From NCBI RefSeq assembly GCF_040546585.1, contig NZ_JBEPOC010000001.1:558001-622000 (forward strand): 64,000 bases of DNA, in the 5' to 3' direction. The notes beneath the pieces are model-generated. The model did not search any database. It saw only the letters and a program-made list of their open reading frames with translations, and was not told where the DNA came from. The position numbers and the translations under genes are program-made. This document shows positions 22,095-29,486 of the stretch, one piece after another; the stretch's first letter is position 1, and every line of letters starts with the position of its first letter. Source of the DNA: Marmoricola sp. OAE513 (GTDB lineage: Bacteria; Actinomycetota; Actinomycetes; Propionibacteriales; Nocardioidaceae).

Positions 22095-22294
22095 TACAGA
22101 ACCCCTGTTCCACGATGAGATGGCGCTGTGGGAGGTCAGCACCGAAACGTGTTCTAGCAGCAAAGATGTGACGTGCGCTACGGGTTGGTAACAAGTACCT
22201 GATATGTCCGGTTTCGTAATGGACCAGTACCAGACCACCTGAAGTCCGGGCGTAACTCCCGCAGCGGTGTGACGTGCGGAACAGATTTATCGGC

Positions 22295-22323
22295 TTGGCG
22301 GGAATGACCCGCGCCTCTACTCT
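22295..22323 (+). promoter_or_regulatory. sigma-A-type promoter of the TetR/MFS operon
   Basis: TTGGCG (22295-22300), a 17-base spacer and TACTCT (22318-22323) form a recognisable housekeeping promoter 54 bases before the TetR start. The operator palindrome begins 4 bases after the -10, so bound repressor would block initiation. Confidence 0.6.
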
Positions 22324-22326
22324 GTT

Positions 22327-22353
22327 GATGAAACGAAACCGTTCCGTTTCATC
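22327..22353 (+). promoter_or_regulatory. palindromic operator of the TetR regulator
   Basis: GATGAAACG (22327-22335) and CGTTTCATC (22345-22353) form a perfect 9-bp inverted repeat with a 9-base centre. It sits at the likely transcription start of the TetR-MFS operon, the usual position for autorepression. Confidence 0.7.
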
Positions 22354-22376
22354 CATCACCGAGCAGGAGAGCCGCC

Positions 22377-23039
22377 ATGTCGCTTCGCGCAGCGAGCCGC
22401 CCTCGCGTCGAAGGAGAGCGCGAGGACGAGATCCTCGACGCGACCGTCGAGCTGCTCATCGAGGCCGGGTACGACCGGCTGACCATGGACGCGGTCGCCA
22501 AGAAGGCCCGGGCCAGCAAGGCCACCCTCTACCGCCGCTGGGAGACCAAGGCGAGCCTGGTGGTCGAGGCGCTCATCCGCGCCAAGCAGTCCCCGCACAT
22601 CGGCGACCACGACACCGGCAGCCTGCGCGGTGACCTGCTCTCCACCTTCTGCGGCAACGAGGGCATCAACGAGTCCGCCACCCAGGTGATGGGCTCGGTC
22701 ATCACCGCTCTCTCGACCGACCCGGAGTTCGCCGAGCAGTTCCGGGAGAAGTTCATCGCTCCGAAGGTCGCCGTCACGCACGCGATCTACGAGCGTGCGC
22801 AGCAGCGCGGAGAGGTCGCCGCCGACATCGACCTCGAGGTCATCGGGCCTGCACTGGCAGGGATCCTCCTGCACCGCACGTTCATCCTCGGCATCCCCCC
22901 GGACGACGCCACCATCGAGCGCGTCGTCGACCACGTCATCCTGCCCGCCGTTCAGCACCCCTCGTGCGACGGGCCCCTGGGACGCACAGCCGCGTCCACC
23001 CACCCGCCCGCTAACAAGAAGGCAAGGAACACCCCATGA
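22377..23039 (+). CDS. TetR/AcrR-family transcriptional repressor
   Basis: A 220-residue TetR regulator. The N-terminal HTH (ILDATVELLIEAGYDRLTMDAVAKKARASKATLYRRWETK) is canonical, and the C-terminal half matches the TetR_C_11-like ligand domain (VITALSTDPEFAEQFREKF). Its stop overlaps the ATG of the MFS gene as ATGA, so it very probably represses its own operon through the palindrome at 22327 and is released by an efflux substrate. The tail after residue 195 is disordered and basic. Confidence 0.92.
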   Translation: MSLRAASRPRVEGEREDEILDATVELLIEAGYDRLTMDAVAKKARASKATLYRRWETKASLVVEALIRAKQSPHIGDHDTGSLRGDLLSTFCGNEGINESATQVMGSVITALSTDPEFAEQFREKFIAPKVAVTHAIYERAQQRGEVAADIDLEVIGPALAGILLHRTFILGIPPDDATIERVVDHVILPAVQHPSCDGPLGRTAASTHPPANKKARNTP

Positions 23040-24727
23040 CCGACACCACGATCGCCGACCCCACCGGGCCGGCCGAACCCGCCATCCCGGTGGTCATCCC
23101 GGGAGAGACGGACGAGATCGCCGAGCCGGGGACGCACAAGCACCTCGGTTGGGCGCTCGTCCTCATCTGCATGGCGCAGCTGATGGTCGTGCTCGACAGC
23201 ACGATCGCCAACATCGCGCTCCCCTTCATCGGCAGCGACCTCGACATCAGCCGGGCGAACCTGCAGTGGATCGTCACCGGCTACGCACTCGCCTTCGGTG
23301 GCCTGCTGCTCCTCGGCGGTCGCCTCGGTGACCTCTACGGCCGTCGCCGCATCTTCGTCCTGGGCCTGACGCTGTTCGCCGTCGCCAGCGGCCTGGGCGG
23401 TCTCGCCCAGAACGAGGCGATGCTGCTCGCGTCCCGCGGTCTCCAGGGTCTCGGTGCCGCGCTCGCTGCTCCCGCCGCGCTCGCGCTGATCACCACCACC
23501 TTCCCCGCCGGCCCCAAGCGCAACCAGGCCTTCTCGGTGTACGCCGCGATGTCGGGTGTCGGCGCCGCGATCGGTCTGCTGCTCGGCGGATGGCTCACCG
23601 GCCTCACCCCGCTGGACGTCGACGGCTGGCGCCTGACGTTCCTCATCAACGTGCCGATCGGCCTGGTGGCCGCGTTCGCCGCTCCGCGCCTTCTCGCCGA
23701 GTCGGAGTCGCGCCCCGGCCAGCTCGACCTTCCGGGTGCCGTCACCGGAACCCTCGGTCTGGTCTCCCTGGTCTACGGCATCACCCGCGCCGGCGAGGCG
23801 CAGTACGGCTGGGACGACGGCGGCACCATCGGCTTCATCGCTGCAGGTCTCGCCCTGCTGGTCGCCTTCGTGCTGATCGAGCGTCGCGTGGCACACCCGC
23901 TGCTGCCGCTGCGGATCCTCACCAACAAGACCCGGGCGACCGCGTTCATCGCGATGATGATCGTGCCCGCGGCGATGTTCGCGATGTTCTTCTTCCTCAG
24001 CCAGTTCGTCCAGGACGTCATGGGCTACAGCCCGCTCGAGGCCGGTCTGTCGTTCCTGCCCTTCCCGTTCGCGATGGTGTTCGGCGCGATGATCAGCTCG
24101 CAGCTGATGAGCAGGATCGACCCGCGCTTCCTGGCCGGGACCGGCACGGCGCTCGCCGGCGTCGCGCTGCTGATGTTCCACCGCCTCACCGTCGACGACT
24201 CAGCGGGCAACATCCTCAACCTGGCGGCCAACGCCAAGGGTGGCGACGTGTTCCTCGGCGACACCATTAACTACTGGACGAGCATCTTCCCGTTCATCGC
24301 GCTGATGGCGTTCGGCATGAGCCTGACGTTCATCCCGCTGACGCTGGCTGCCGTGCACCACGTCGACGAGCAGGACTCGGGTATCGGCTCGGGTGTGCTC
24401 AACACGATGCAGCAGGTCGGCGGCGCTCTGGGTCTCGCGACCCTGGCGACGATCGCGACGCACTACATCACCGAGAAGGCGACCAGCCTCGGCGACGGCA
24501 TCGGCAAGCTCGCCGCTGCCAGCGGCGGTGGCGGCGGCGTTACCGGTGGTCCGAACAAGACGGTCGAGTCGCTCGTCGGGCAGGCGGCCTTCACCAGTGG
24601 CGGTACGCAGGCCTTCCTCGTCGGCGCGTTCATGATCTGGGCGGCCTCGGCCATCCTCTGGATCTTCCTGAGCGTCAGCCACGAGGAGATGGCGACCGAC
24701 AGCGCGACCCCGGTGGCCGCGCACTGA
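23036..24727 (+). CDS. DHA2-type MFS multidrug efflux transporter
   Basis: A 563-residue drug:proton antiporter of the 14-helix DHA2 (EmrB/QacA) family. The first helix region holds MVVLDSTIANIALPFIGSDL, the typical DHA2 opening. The motif-A-like loop GGRLGDLYGRRRIF is between helices 2 and 3, and the motif-C-like stretch (SGVGAAIGLLLGGWLTG) is in helix 5. A cytoplasmic N-terminus of about 35 residues precedes helix 1. It is co-expressed with the TetR gene. The drug specificity is not predictable. Its stop lies immediately beside the convergent stop of the MetE-like gene, with no bases between. Confidence 0.92.
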   Translation: MTDTTIADPTGPAEPAIPVVIPGETDEIAEPGTHKHLGWALVLICMAQLMVVLDSTIANIALPFIGSDLDISRANLQWIVTGYALAFGGLLLLGGRLGDLYGRRRIFVLGLTLFAVASGLGGLAQNEAMLLASRGLQGLGAALAAPAALALITTTFPAGPKRNQAFSVYAAMSGVGAAIGLLLGGWLTGLTPLDVDGWRLTFLINVPIGLVAAFAAPRLLAESESRPGQLDLPGAVTGTLGLVSLVYGITRAGEAQYGWDDGGTIGFIAAGLALLVAFVLIERRVAHPLLPLRILTNKTRATAFIAMMIVPAAMFAMFFFLSQFVQDVMGYSPLEAGLSFLPFPFAMVFGAMISSQLMSRIDPRFLAGTGTALAGVALLMFHRLTVDDSAGNILNLAANAKGGDVFLGDTINYWTSIFPFIALMAFGMSLTFIPLTLAAVHHVDEQDSGIGSGVLNTMQQVGGALGLATLATIATHYITEKATSLGDGIGKLAAASGGGGGVTGGPNKTVESLVGQAAFTSGGTQAFLVGAFMIWAASAILWIFLSVSHEEMATDSATPVAAH

Positions 24728-25729
24728 TCAGCTCTTCGTACTGAGCGCGGAGGCGCTGGCCCGGACAAGGGCCAGCGCCTCTCGCGCATAAGAAGGAGTG
24801 GCTCCGGCCAGCCCGCAGCCCGGGGTGAGCACGAGCCGCCCGGGCAGGTCGTTCGGGTCGAAGCCCAGCATGTCGAGGGCGCGGACCACCCGGTCGACGA
24901 CCTGCTTCTTCGACGGCGTGCTGGGCGGGTCGGTGCCGGGCACGACGCCGAGCAGGACCGTGGCCCCGTCCTCGACGGCGGCACCGAGCTCGTCGTAGTT
25001 CGCCGCCGTGAGCACGGCGAGATCCAACGAGACTCCCTCGGCACCGGCTCCCCGCAGCAACCCGATCGGGATGTCTCCCGCGCAGCAGTGCGCGACGCTC
25101 GCGGCGCCTGATTCCCTGACAGAGGTGAAGATCTCCGCCAGCGCGGCCGAGGCCTCCGGCGGGTGCACGGCCCGGTGCCGGGAGAACCCGGACGCCGTCG
25201 GCAGGCTGCCTGCCAGCACCGCGGGCAGAGCCGGCTCGTCGACCTGGACGACCAGGCGCGCACCCGGGACCCGACGCGCAACGTCGCGCAGGTGCACCCT
25301 GACCCCCTCGGCGAGTGCTTGCGCGACCTCGCGGCGAGCGCCGTGGTCGGCGACGAGCAGGTCGCCGCGCGGACGCTCGACGGTCGCGGCCAGGGTCCAG
25401 GGTCCGGCGAGCTGCAGCTTGAGCTCACCCTCGTACCCCTGCAGGACCTCCTCGGTCGAGTCGAGGTCCTGGGCCAGCAACGACCGCGCCCGTCGGTGGT
25501 CGATGCCGGACGCGTCGGTCAGCCGCCAGCCGGCGGGCTGCAGGTCGAAGCCGAGGTCGGCGACCACTGCCAGCGTGCGCCCGGTCATCCCGGCGGTGAC
25601 CCCGCGGGCGGGCAGCTCGGGCAGGTGGGGCAGGTCGGGGAGGGAGTCGATCACCACCCGGAGGCTCTCGGCGAAGTCCTCGCCGGGCATCGACCCGATC
25701 CCGCTGGCGAGGATGCTCTGCGTGACCAC
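24728..25729 (-). CDS. MetE C-terminal-domain-like methyltransferase (core-MetE type)
   Basis: A 333-residue protein of the UROD/MetE-like fold, half the length of classical cobalamin-independent methionine synthase and corresponding to its C-terminal catalytic barrel. It opens SGIGSMPGEDFAESLRVV. Candidate zinc ligands are the His and Cys of SVAHCCAGD and the Cys of LTPGCGLAG, placed as in MetE. QVDEPALPAVL is the substrate-side loop. Short archaeal and bacterial core enzymes of this class can take methyl groups from a corrinoid protein instead of methyl-tetrahydrofolate; whether that applies here is unknown. It starts with GTG at 25729. Confidence 0.78.
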   Translation of the reverse strand: MVTQSILASGIGSMPGEDFAESLRVVIDSLPDLPHLPELPARGVTAGMTGRTLAVVADLGFDLQPAGWRLTDASGIDHRRARSLLAQDLDSTEEVLQGYEGELKLQLAGPWTLAATVERPRGDLLVADHGARREVAQALAEGVRVHLRDVARRVPGARLVVQVDEPALPAVLAGSLPTASGFSRHRAVHPPEASAALAEIFTSVRESGAASVAHCCAGDIPIGLLRGAGAEGVSLDLAVLTAANYDELGAAVEDGATVLLGVVPGTDPPSTPSKKQVVDRVVRALDMLGFDPNDLPGRLVLTPGCGLAGATPSYAREALALVRASASALSTKS

Positions 25730-25763
25730 GGACCGAGGTTACTGGGCGCCGATCGCACCTCGA

Positions 25764-25791
25764 CCAATCCGTCCTGCACCGGGCTCCGAAT
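25764..25791 (+). promoter_or_regulatory. SigK-like promoter, CCAATCC-N15-CCGAAT
   Basis: CCAATCC (25764-25770), 15 bases, CCGAAT (25786-25791). The ATG of the molybdopterin oxidoreductase begins only 7 bases after the -10, so the transcript is probably leaderless, which is common in actinobacteria. Confidence 0.7.
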
Positions 25792-25798
25792 CCCCTGC

Positions 25799-27364
25799 AT
25801 GAAGCGACCGTCACGCTCGACCCTCACGTCAGCCGTGCAGCGCCTCCGCACGTACTCGCCGTACGCGCTGGCGGGCGTGCTCGCGGCCAGTGCAGCCGTG
25901 GCCGTCGCCCACCTCGTCGCGAGCCTGCTCAACCCGCAGTCCTCCCCCGTGCTGGCCGTCGGCTCGAAGGTGATCGACTCGACGCCGACGCCGGTCAAGG
26001 TGTGGGCCATCGAGAAGTTCGGCAGTGCCGACAAGGTGATCCTCATCGGCAGCGTGCTGGCGGGCACGCTCGTCCTGGCCGCGGTCGCGGGCATCCTGGC
26101 GCGCAAGCGGCCAGCCGTCGGCATCGGCCTCACCGTCTTCCTCGTCGGCCTCGCCGGCGCAGCGGCCCTGACCCGTCCGCAGGTCGAGCTGCTCGATGTC
26201 GTCCCGGCCCTCGTGGCCGCAGTCCTGGGACCGCTGTCGCTCTGGTGGCTGGTCCGGGCGTTGGGGGCCCTGGAGGGACCCTCGACGGCCTCTGACGCTG
26301 AGCCCGGCAGCTCGCGTCGAGGCTTCCTGATCGGCTCCGGTGGGCTGCTGCTCGGCGGTGCAGCGGCCGCCGGAGCCGGTCAGTGGATCTACAAGTCGCG
26401 CTCGTCGCTGTCGAACATCGACCTGCCGCAAGCAGCGAAGACCCTGCCGGCACTGCCGGACGGCCTGGAGGTCGCCCACCCGGGCATCTCCTCGCTGACG
26501 ACGCCGAACGGCAAGTTCTACCGGGTCGACACCAAGCTGTCGGTCCCGATCGTCGACCAGAACAGCTGGAGCCTGAAGGTCGACGGCATGGTCGACAAGG
26601 AGCTCGAGTTCAGCTACGACGACCTGCGCGACATGATGCTCGAGGAGTTCGACATCACGATGACCTGCGTCTCGAACGAGGTCGGCGGCAAGTACATCGG
26701 AGCCGCTCGCTGGACCGGTGTCCCGCTGTCCAAGATCCTCGACGAGGCCGGCATCTCCGAGAAGTCCGACCAGCTGATCGGCACCGACGTCGACGGCTTC
26801 AAGATCGGTACGCCGATGAAGGCGCTGCGGGACGGCCGCCAGGCGATCATCGCCCTCGGGATGAACGGCAAGATCCTCCCGCGCGAGCACGGCTTCCCGG
26901 CCCGCATGGTCGTGCCCGGCCTCTACGGGTACGTGAGCGCCACCAAGTGGCTCACCCGCCTGACCGCGACGACCTTCGCCGACGACAAGTCCTACTGGAC
27001 CGAGCGCGACTGGGCGACCGACGGCCCCATCAAGATCTCGAGCAGGATCGACACGCCCAAGGGTCTCAGCGCGATCGACCCCGGCAGGGTCGCGATCGGC
27101 GGCGTCGCCTGGGCCCAGAACGAGGGCATCGAGCGCGTCGAGGTGCGCATCGACGGCGGTGCGTGGCAGGAGGCCGAGCTCGGCCCCGACGTCGGCATCA
27201 ACTACTGGCGGCAGTGGTATCTGCCGTGGGACGCGAAGTCCGGTTCCCACCAGGTCGCCGTGCGCGCGTTCGGCATGAACGGCACCGAGCAGACGGCCGT
27301 GCGCAAGGCGACGTTCCCCGACGGCTCGAGCGGCATCCAGCAGATCGTCGTCCAGGTCGCCTGA
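25799..27364 (+). CDS. membrane-anchored molybdopterin-dependent (sulfite-oxidase-fold) oxidoreductase
   Basis: A 521-residue protein. Four hydrophobic segments occupy roughly residues 20-165, then a twin-arginine-like stretch (SSRRGFLIGSGGLLLGG) leads into an extracytoplasmic sulfite-oxidase/YedY-type molybdopterin domain. The Mo-ligating Cys is in ITMTCVSNEVGGKYIGAARW; PREHGFPARMVVPGLYGY and KWLTRL are family hallmarks. A dimerisation-type Ig domain forms the C-terminus (GRVAIGGVAWAQNEGIERVEVRIDG). Relatives reduce or oxidise small sulfoxide, sulfite or oxidised-methionine substrates; the actual one is not known here. It is controlled by a SigK-like promoter with almost no 5' leader. Confidence 0.88.
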   Translation: MKRPSRSTLTSAVQRLRTYSPYALAGVLAASAAVAVAHLVASLLNPQSSPVLAVGSKVIDSTPTPVKVWAIEKFGSADKVILIGSVLAGTLVLAAVAGILARKRPAVGIGLTVFLVGLAGAAALTRPQVELLDVVPALVAAVLGPLSLWWLVRALGALEGPSTASDAEPGSSRRGFLIGSGGLLLGGAAAAGAGQWIYKSRSSLSNIDLPQAAKTLPALPDGLEVAHPGISSLTTPNGKFYRVDTKLSVPIVDQNSWSLKVDGMVDKELEFSYDDLRDMMLEEFDITMTCVSNEVGGKYIGAARWTGVPLSKILDEAGISEKSDQLIGTDVDGFKIGTPMKALRDGRQAIIALGMNGKILPREHGFPARMVVPGLYGYVSATKWLTRLTATTFADDKSYWTERDWATDGPIKISSRIDTPKGLSAIDPGRVAIGGVAWAQNEGIERVEVRIDGGAWQEAELGPDVGINYWRQWYLPWDAKSGSHQVAVRAFGMNGTEQTAVRKATFPDGSSGIQQIVVQVA

Positions 27365-27386
27365 CCCCAAAAAGTTTGCAACAACG

Positions 27387-27414
27387 CCAATCCGGTCCCG
27401 GTGCGGCGCCGAAC
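27387..27414 (+). promoter_or_regulatory. SigK-like promoter, CCAATCC-N15-CCGAAC
   Basis: CCAATCC (27387-27393), 15 bases, CCGAAC (27409-27414), 55 bases before the fasciclin ATG. It has the same spacing as the copies at 12228 and 25764. It probably drives fasciclin and, by read-through, the sigK operon. Confidence 0.68.
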
Positions 27415-27427
27415 AACTCACACGAGC

Positions 27428-27450
27428 GAGGCCCCGGCCAAGGGGGCCTC
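27428..27450 (+). other. leader hairpin upstream of the fasciclin gene
   Basis: An 8-bp perfect stem, GAGGCCCC (27428-27435) and GGGGCCTC (27443-27450), with a 7-base loop, lies in the predicted leader between the promoter and the ribosome binding site. It could stabilise the mRNA of a highly expressed lipoprotein or act as an attenuator; the latter is less likely because there is no U-tract. Confidence 0.45.
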
Positions 27451-27469
27451 ACAACGAAAGGCTCATCCC

Positions 27470-28102
27470 ATGACCACCTCCCTCCTCCGTCGCACGAGCG
27501 CCGTGGCTGCGGTCACGCTGGCCCTGTCCTTCGGTCTGGCTGCATGTGGCAGCGATGACGACAAGGACAGCGACGCCAAGGCGAGCGACAACAGCTCGAA
27601 GATGTCGGACGACGCCGGCGCGGACACCTTCGGCCCGGGCTGCAAGCTGATCCCCGCCGACGGTGCCGGCTCGTTCAACGGCATGGCCACCGCCCCGGTC
27701 GCCACCGCCGCGAGCGCCAACCCGCTGCTGAAGACCCTGGTCGCCGCGGTCACCGCCGCCGACCTGGTCGACACCCTGAACAGCGCCGACGCCCTGACCG
27801 TCTTCGCCCCGACCGACGACGCGTTCAAGAAGATCCCGGAGAAGGACCTCAACGGCATCCTCGCCGACAAGGCCCTGCTCACCAAGATCCTGACCCACCA
27901 CGTCGTTGCCGGCCAGCTGTCCCCGGACGAGCTCGCGGGCGAGCACGAGACGCTGGCGAAGGACACCATCACCGTCGAGGGCTCGGGCGACAGCTTCACC
28001 GTCGACAACGGCGAGACCCCGGCTGCTGTCCTCTGCGGCAACATCCCCACCGCGAACGCCACGGTCTACGTGATCGACAGCGTTCTCACCCCGGCTGCCT
28101 GA
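27470..28102 (+). CDS. fasciclin-domain lipoprotein (MPT83/MPT70-like)
   Basis: A 210-residue surface lipoprotein: signal with lipobox LAAC (Cys near 24), an acidic Ser/Asp linker to about residue 55, then one FAS1 domain with the hallmarks LTVFAPTDDAFKKIP and LTHHVVAGQLSPDEL and the closing TVYVIDSVLTP. It resembles the mycobacterial SigK-controlled antigens MPT83 and MPT70 in size, architecture and genomic position beside sigK. FAS1 domains mediate adhesion or surface interactions. The ATG at 27470 follows GAAAGG. Downstream sigK starts 44 bases later. Confidence 0.92.
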   Translation: MTTSLLRRTSAVAAVTLALSFGLAACGSDDDKDSDAKASDNSSKMSDDAGADTFGPGCKLIPADGAGSFNGMATAPVATAASANPLLKTLVAAVTAADLVDTLNSADALTVFAPTDDAFKKIPEKDLNGILADKALLTKILTHHVVAGQLSPDELAGEHETLAKDTITVEGSGDSFTVDNGETPAAVLCGNIPTANATVYVIDSVLTPAA

Positions 28103-28146
28103 TCTCTACACTGATCACAAGCTCACGACAGGAACAGGAACACATC

Positions 28147-28761
28147 GTGTCCCACCTCCAGCCCGTTCCCTCCGGCGAATCCACGCCGGAGGGAACGGGT
28201 GTCACCGCACCACTGCCCGAGCTGCTGGCGGAGTACCTCCGCCGGTCCGCCCGGGGAGACGAGCAGGCGTTCGCCGCTCTGTACGACGCCACCTCGGCCC
28301 GGGTCCACGGCCTGGTCCTGCGGGTGGTGCGCGATCCGGCCCAGTCCGAGGAAGTCACCCAGGAGGTCTTCCTCCAGGTCTGGCGGACCGCAGCACGGTA
28401 CGACGAGTCCAAGGGCAGCGCGCTCGCTTGGCTCATGACCCTGGCCCACCGCCGAGCGGTGGACCGGGTCCGAGCCGCAGAAGCGGTCAGCCGGCAGGAC
28501 ACCAGCTTCCACCAGAACACCCAGGTGGTCCCCCACGACAGCACGGCCGAGGCGGCCGAGGCGTCGATGGAGAGCCGCCGGGTCCGGTCAGCACTCGCGG
28601 AGCTGACCACCGTTCAGCGGGAGGCGATCGAACTCGCCTACTTCGGGGGGTACACCCACACCGAGGTGGCAACGATGCTCGACCTACCGGTCGGCACTGC
28701 AAAAACTCGCATCCGCGATGGACTCATCCGGCTGCGCGACGCGATGGGAGTGGGCCAATGA
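28147..28761 (+). CDS. sigK: ECF RNA polymerase sigma factor, SigK type
   Basis: A 204-residue ECF sigma factor. Region 2 is visible as DEQAFAALYDATSARVHGLVLRVVRDPAQSEEVTQEVFLQVWRTAARYD and region 4 as LTTVQREAIELAYFGGYTHTEVATMLDLPVGTAKTRIRDGLIRLRDAM. The context (fasciclin lipoprotein, anti-sigma factor, FAD oxidase, cyclopropane synthase, DUF1295) matches the mycobacterial sigK locus gene for gene. It contains no cysteine, unlike the M. tuberculosis protein whose redox-sensing disulfide has been described, so a different activating signal is likely. It starts with GTG at 28147 and ends overlapping the anti-sigma gene (ATGA). Confidence 0.93.
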   Translation: MSHLQPVPSGESTPEGTGVTAPLPELLAEYLRRSARGDEQAFAALYDATSARVHGLVLRVVRDPAQSEEVTQEVFLQVWRTAARYDESKGSALAWLMTLAHRRAVDRVRAAEAVSRQDTSFHQNTQVVPHDSTAEAAEASMESRRVRSALAELTTVQREAIELAYFGGYTHTEVATMLDLPVGTAKTRIRDGLIRLRDAMGVGQ

Positions 28762-29486
28762 CAGCTCACGAGATCCACGCCCTCTCCGGGGCGTACGCCG
28801 TGGACGCACTCGACGACCTCGAGCGCGCCCGGTTCGAAGCACACCTTGCCGAGTGCGCCGAGTGCCAGGCCGAGGTGGCCAGCCTCCAGGCGACCGCAAC
28901 CCTCTTCTCCGATCTGACCGAAGTCGCCCCGCCGAAGTCGGTGCGCGACCAGCTGATGACCGAGATCAAGACCGTCCGTCCGCTGCCGCCGACGGTGGCG
29001 CGCATCGAGGCGAAGATCCAGGCCCGCCGTCCGCGGCGCTGGTCGTCGTTCGTCGCCGCTGCGGCGGTGCTCGGGGTCCTCGGCGGCGGGGTCGCCGTCT
29101 GGCAGGACCAGCGCAACGACGTCGAAGCGCCGCAGTACGCCAACGCCGAGGTCGACCGGGTGCTCAAGGCCGAGGACGTCCAGCACTTCAGTGCCCAGCT
29201 CCCCGGAGGCGCGAGCGTCACCGTCTCGGTCTCCGACAGCGCCCGGCACGCCGTGATCGTCACCCGCAAGATGCCTGCGGCTCCGGACGACCGGGTCTAC
29301 CAGCTCTGGTTCCAGCGCGGCGACACGATGGTCTCCGCGGGCCTGATGAAGGGCGACACCACCGTCCTGAAGGGTGACCCGTCCGGAGCGAGCGGCGTCG
29401 GCGTCACCGTCGAGCAGCGCGGAGGTTCGCCGACCGGCGAGCCGACGACCGCTCCGGTCGCGCTCGTCGACTTCGAGCAGGCATGA
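28758..29486 (+). CDS. rskA: anti-sigma-K factor, RskA type
   Basis: A 242-residue single-pass membrane anti-sigma factor. The N-terminal sigma-binding domain starts HEIHALSGAYAVDALDDLERARFEAHLAECAECQAE, with the zinc-type HxxxCxxC pattern. The transmembrane helix is WSSFVAAAAVLGVLGGGVAVW (near residue 100), and the extracytoplasmic C-terminal domain is of the RskA kind (ARHAVIVTRKMPAAPDDRVYQLWF). It holds SigK at the membrane; regulated intramembrane proteolysis frees it in mycobacteria. Start and stop both overlap neighbours by ATGA, so stoichiometric co-translation with sigK is expected. Confidence 0.92.
   Translation: MTAHEIHALSGAYAVDALDDLERARFEAHLAECAECQAEVASLQATATLFSDLTEVAPPKSVRDQLMTEIKTVRPLPPTVARIEAKIQARRPRRWSSFVAAAAVLGVLGGGVAVWQDQRNDVEAPQYANAEVDRVLKAEDVQHFSAQLPGGASVTVSVSDSARHAVIVTRKMPAAPDDRVYQLWFQRGDTMVSAGLMKGDTTVLKGDPSGASGVGVTVEQRGGSPTGEPTTAPVALVDFEQA

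Noticed and set aside
14592-22118. Very long plus-strand open frames of about 1000 and 1247 residues over the Ig-repeat genes
   Set aside because: They are low-complexity Arg/Gly/Asp-rich antisense shadows of high-GC coding sequence; the minus-strand frames have signal peptides, Ig motifs and ribosome binding sites.
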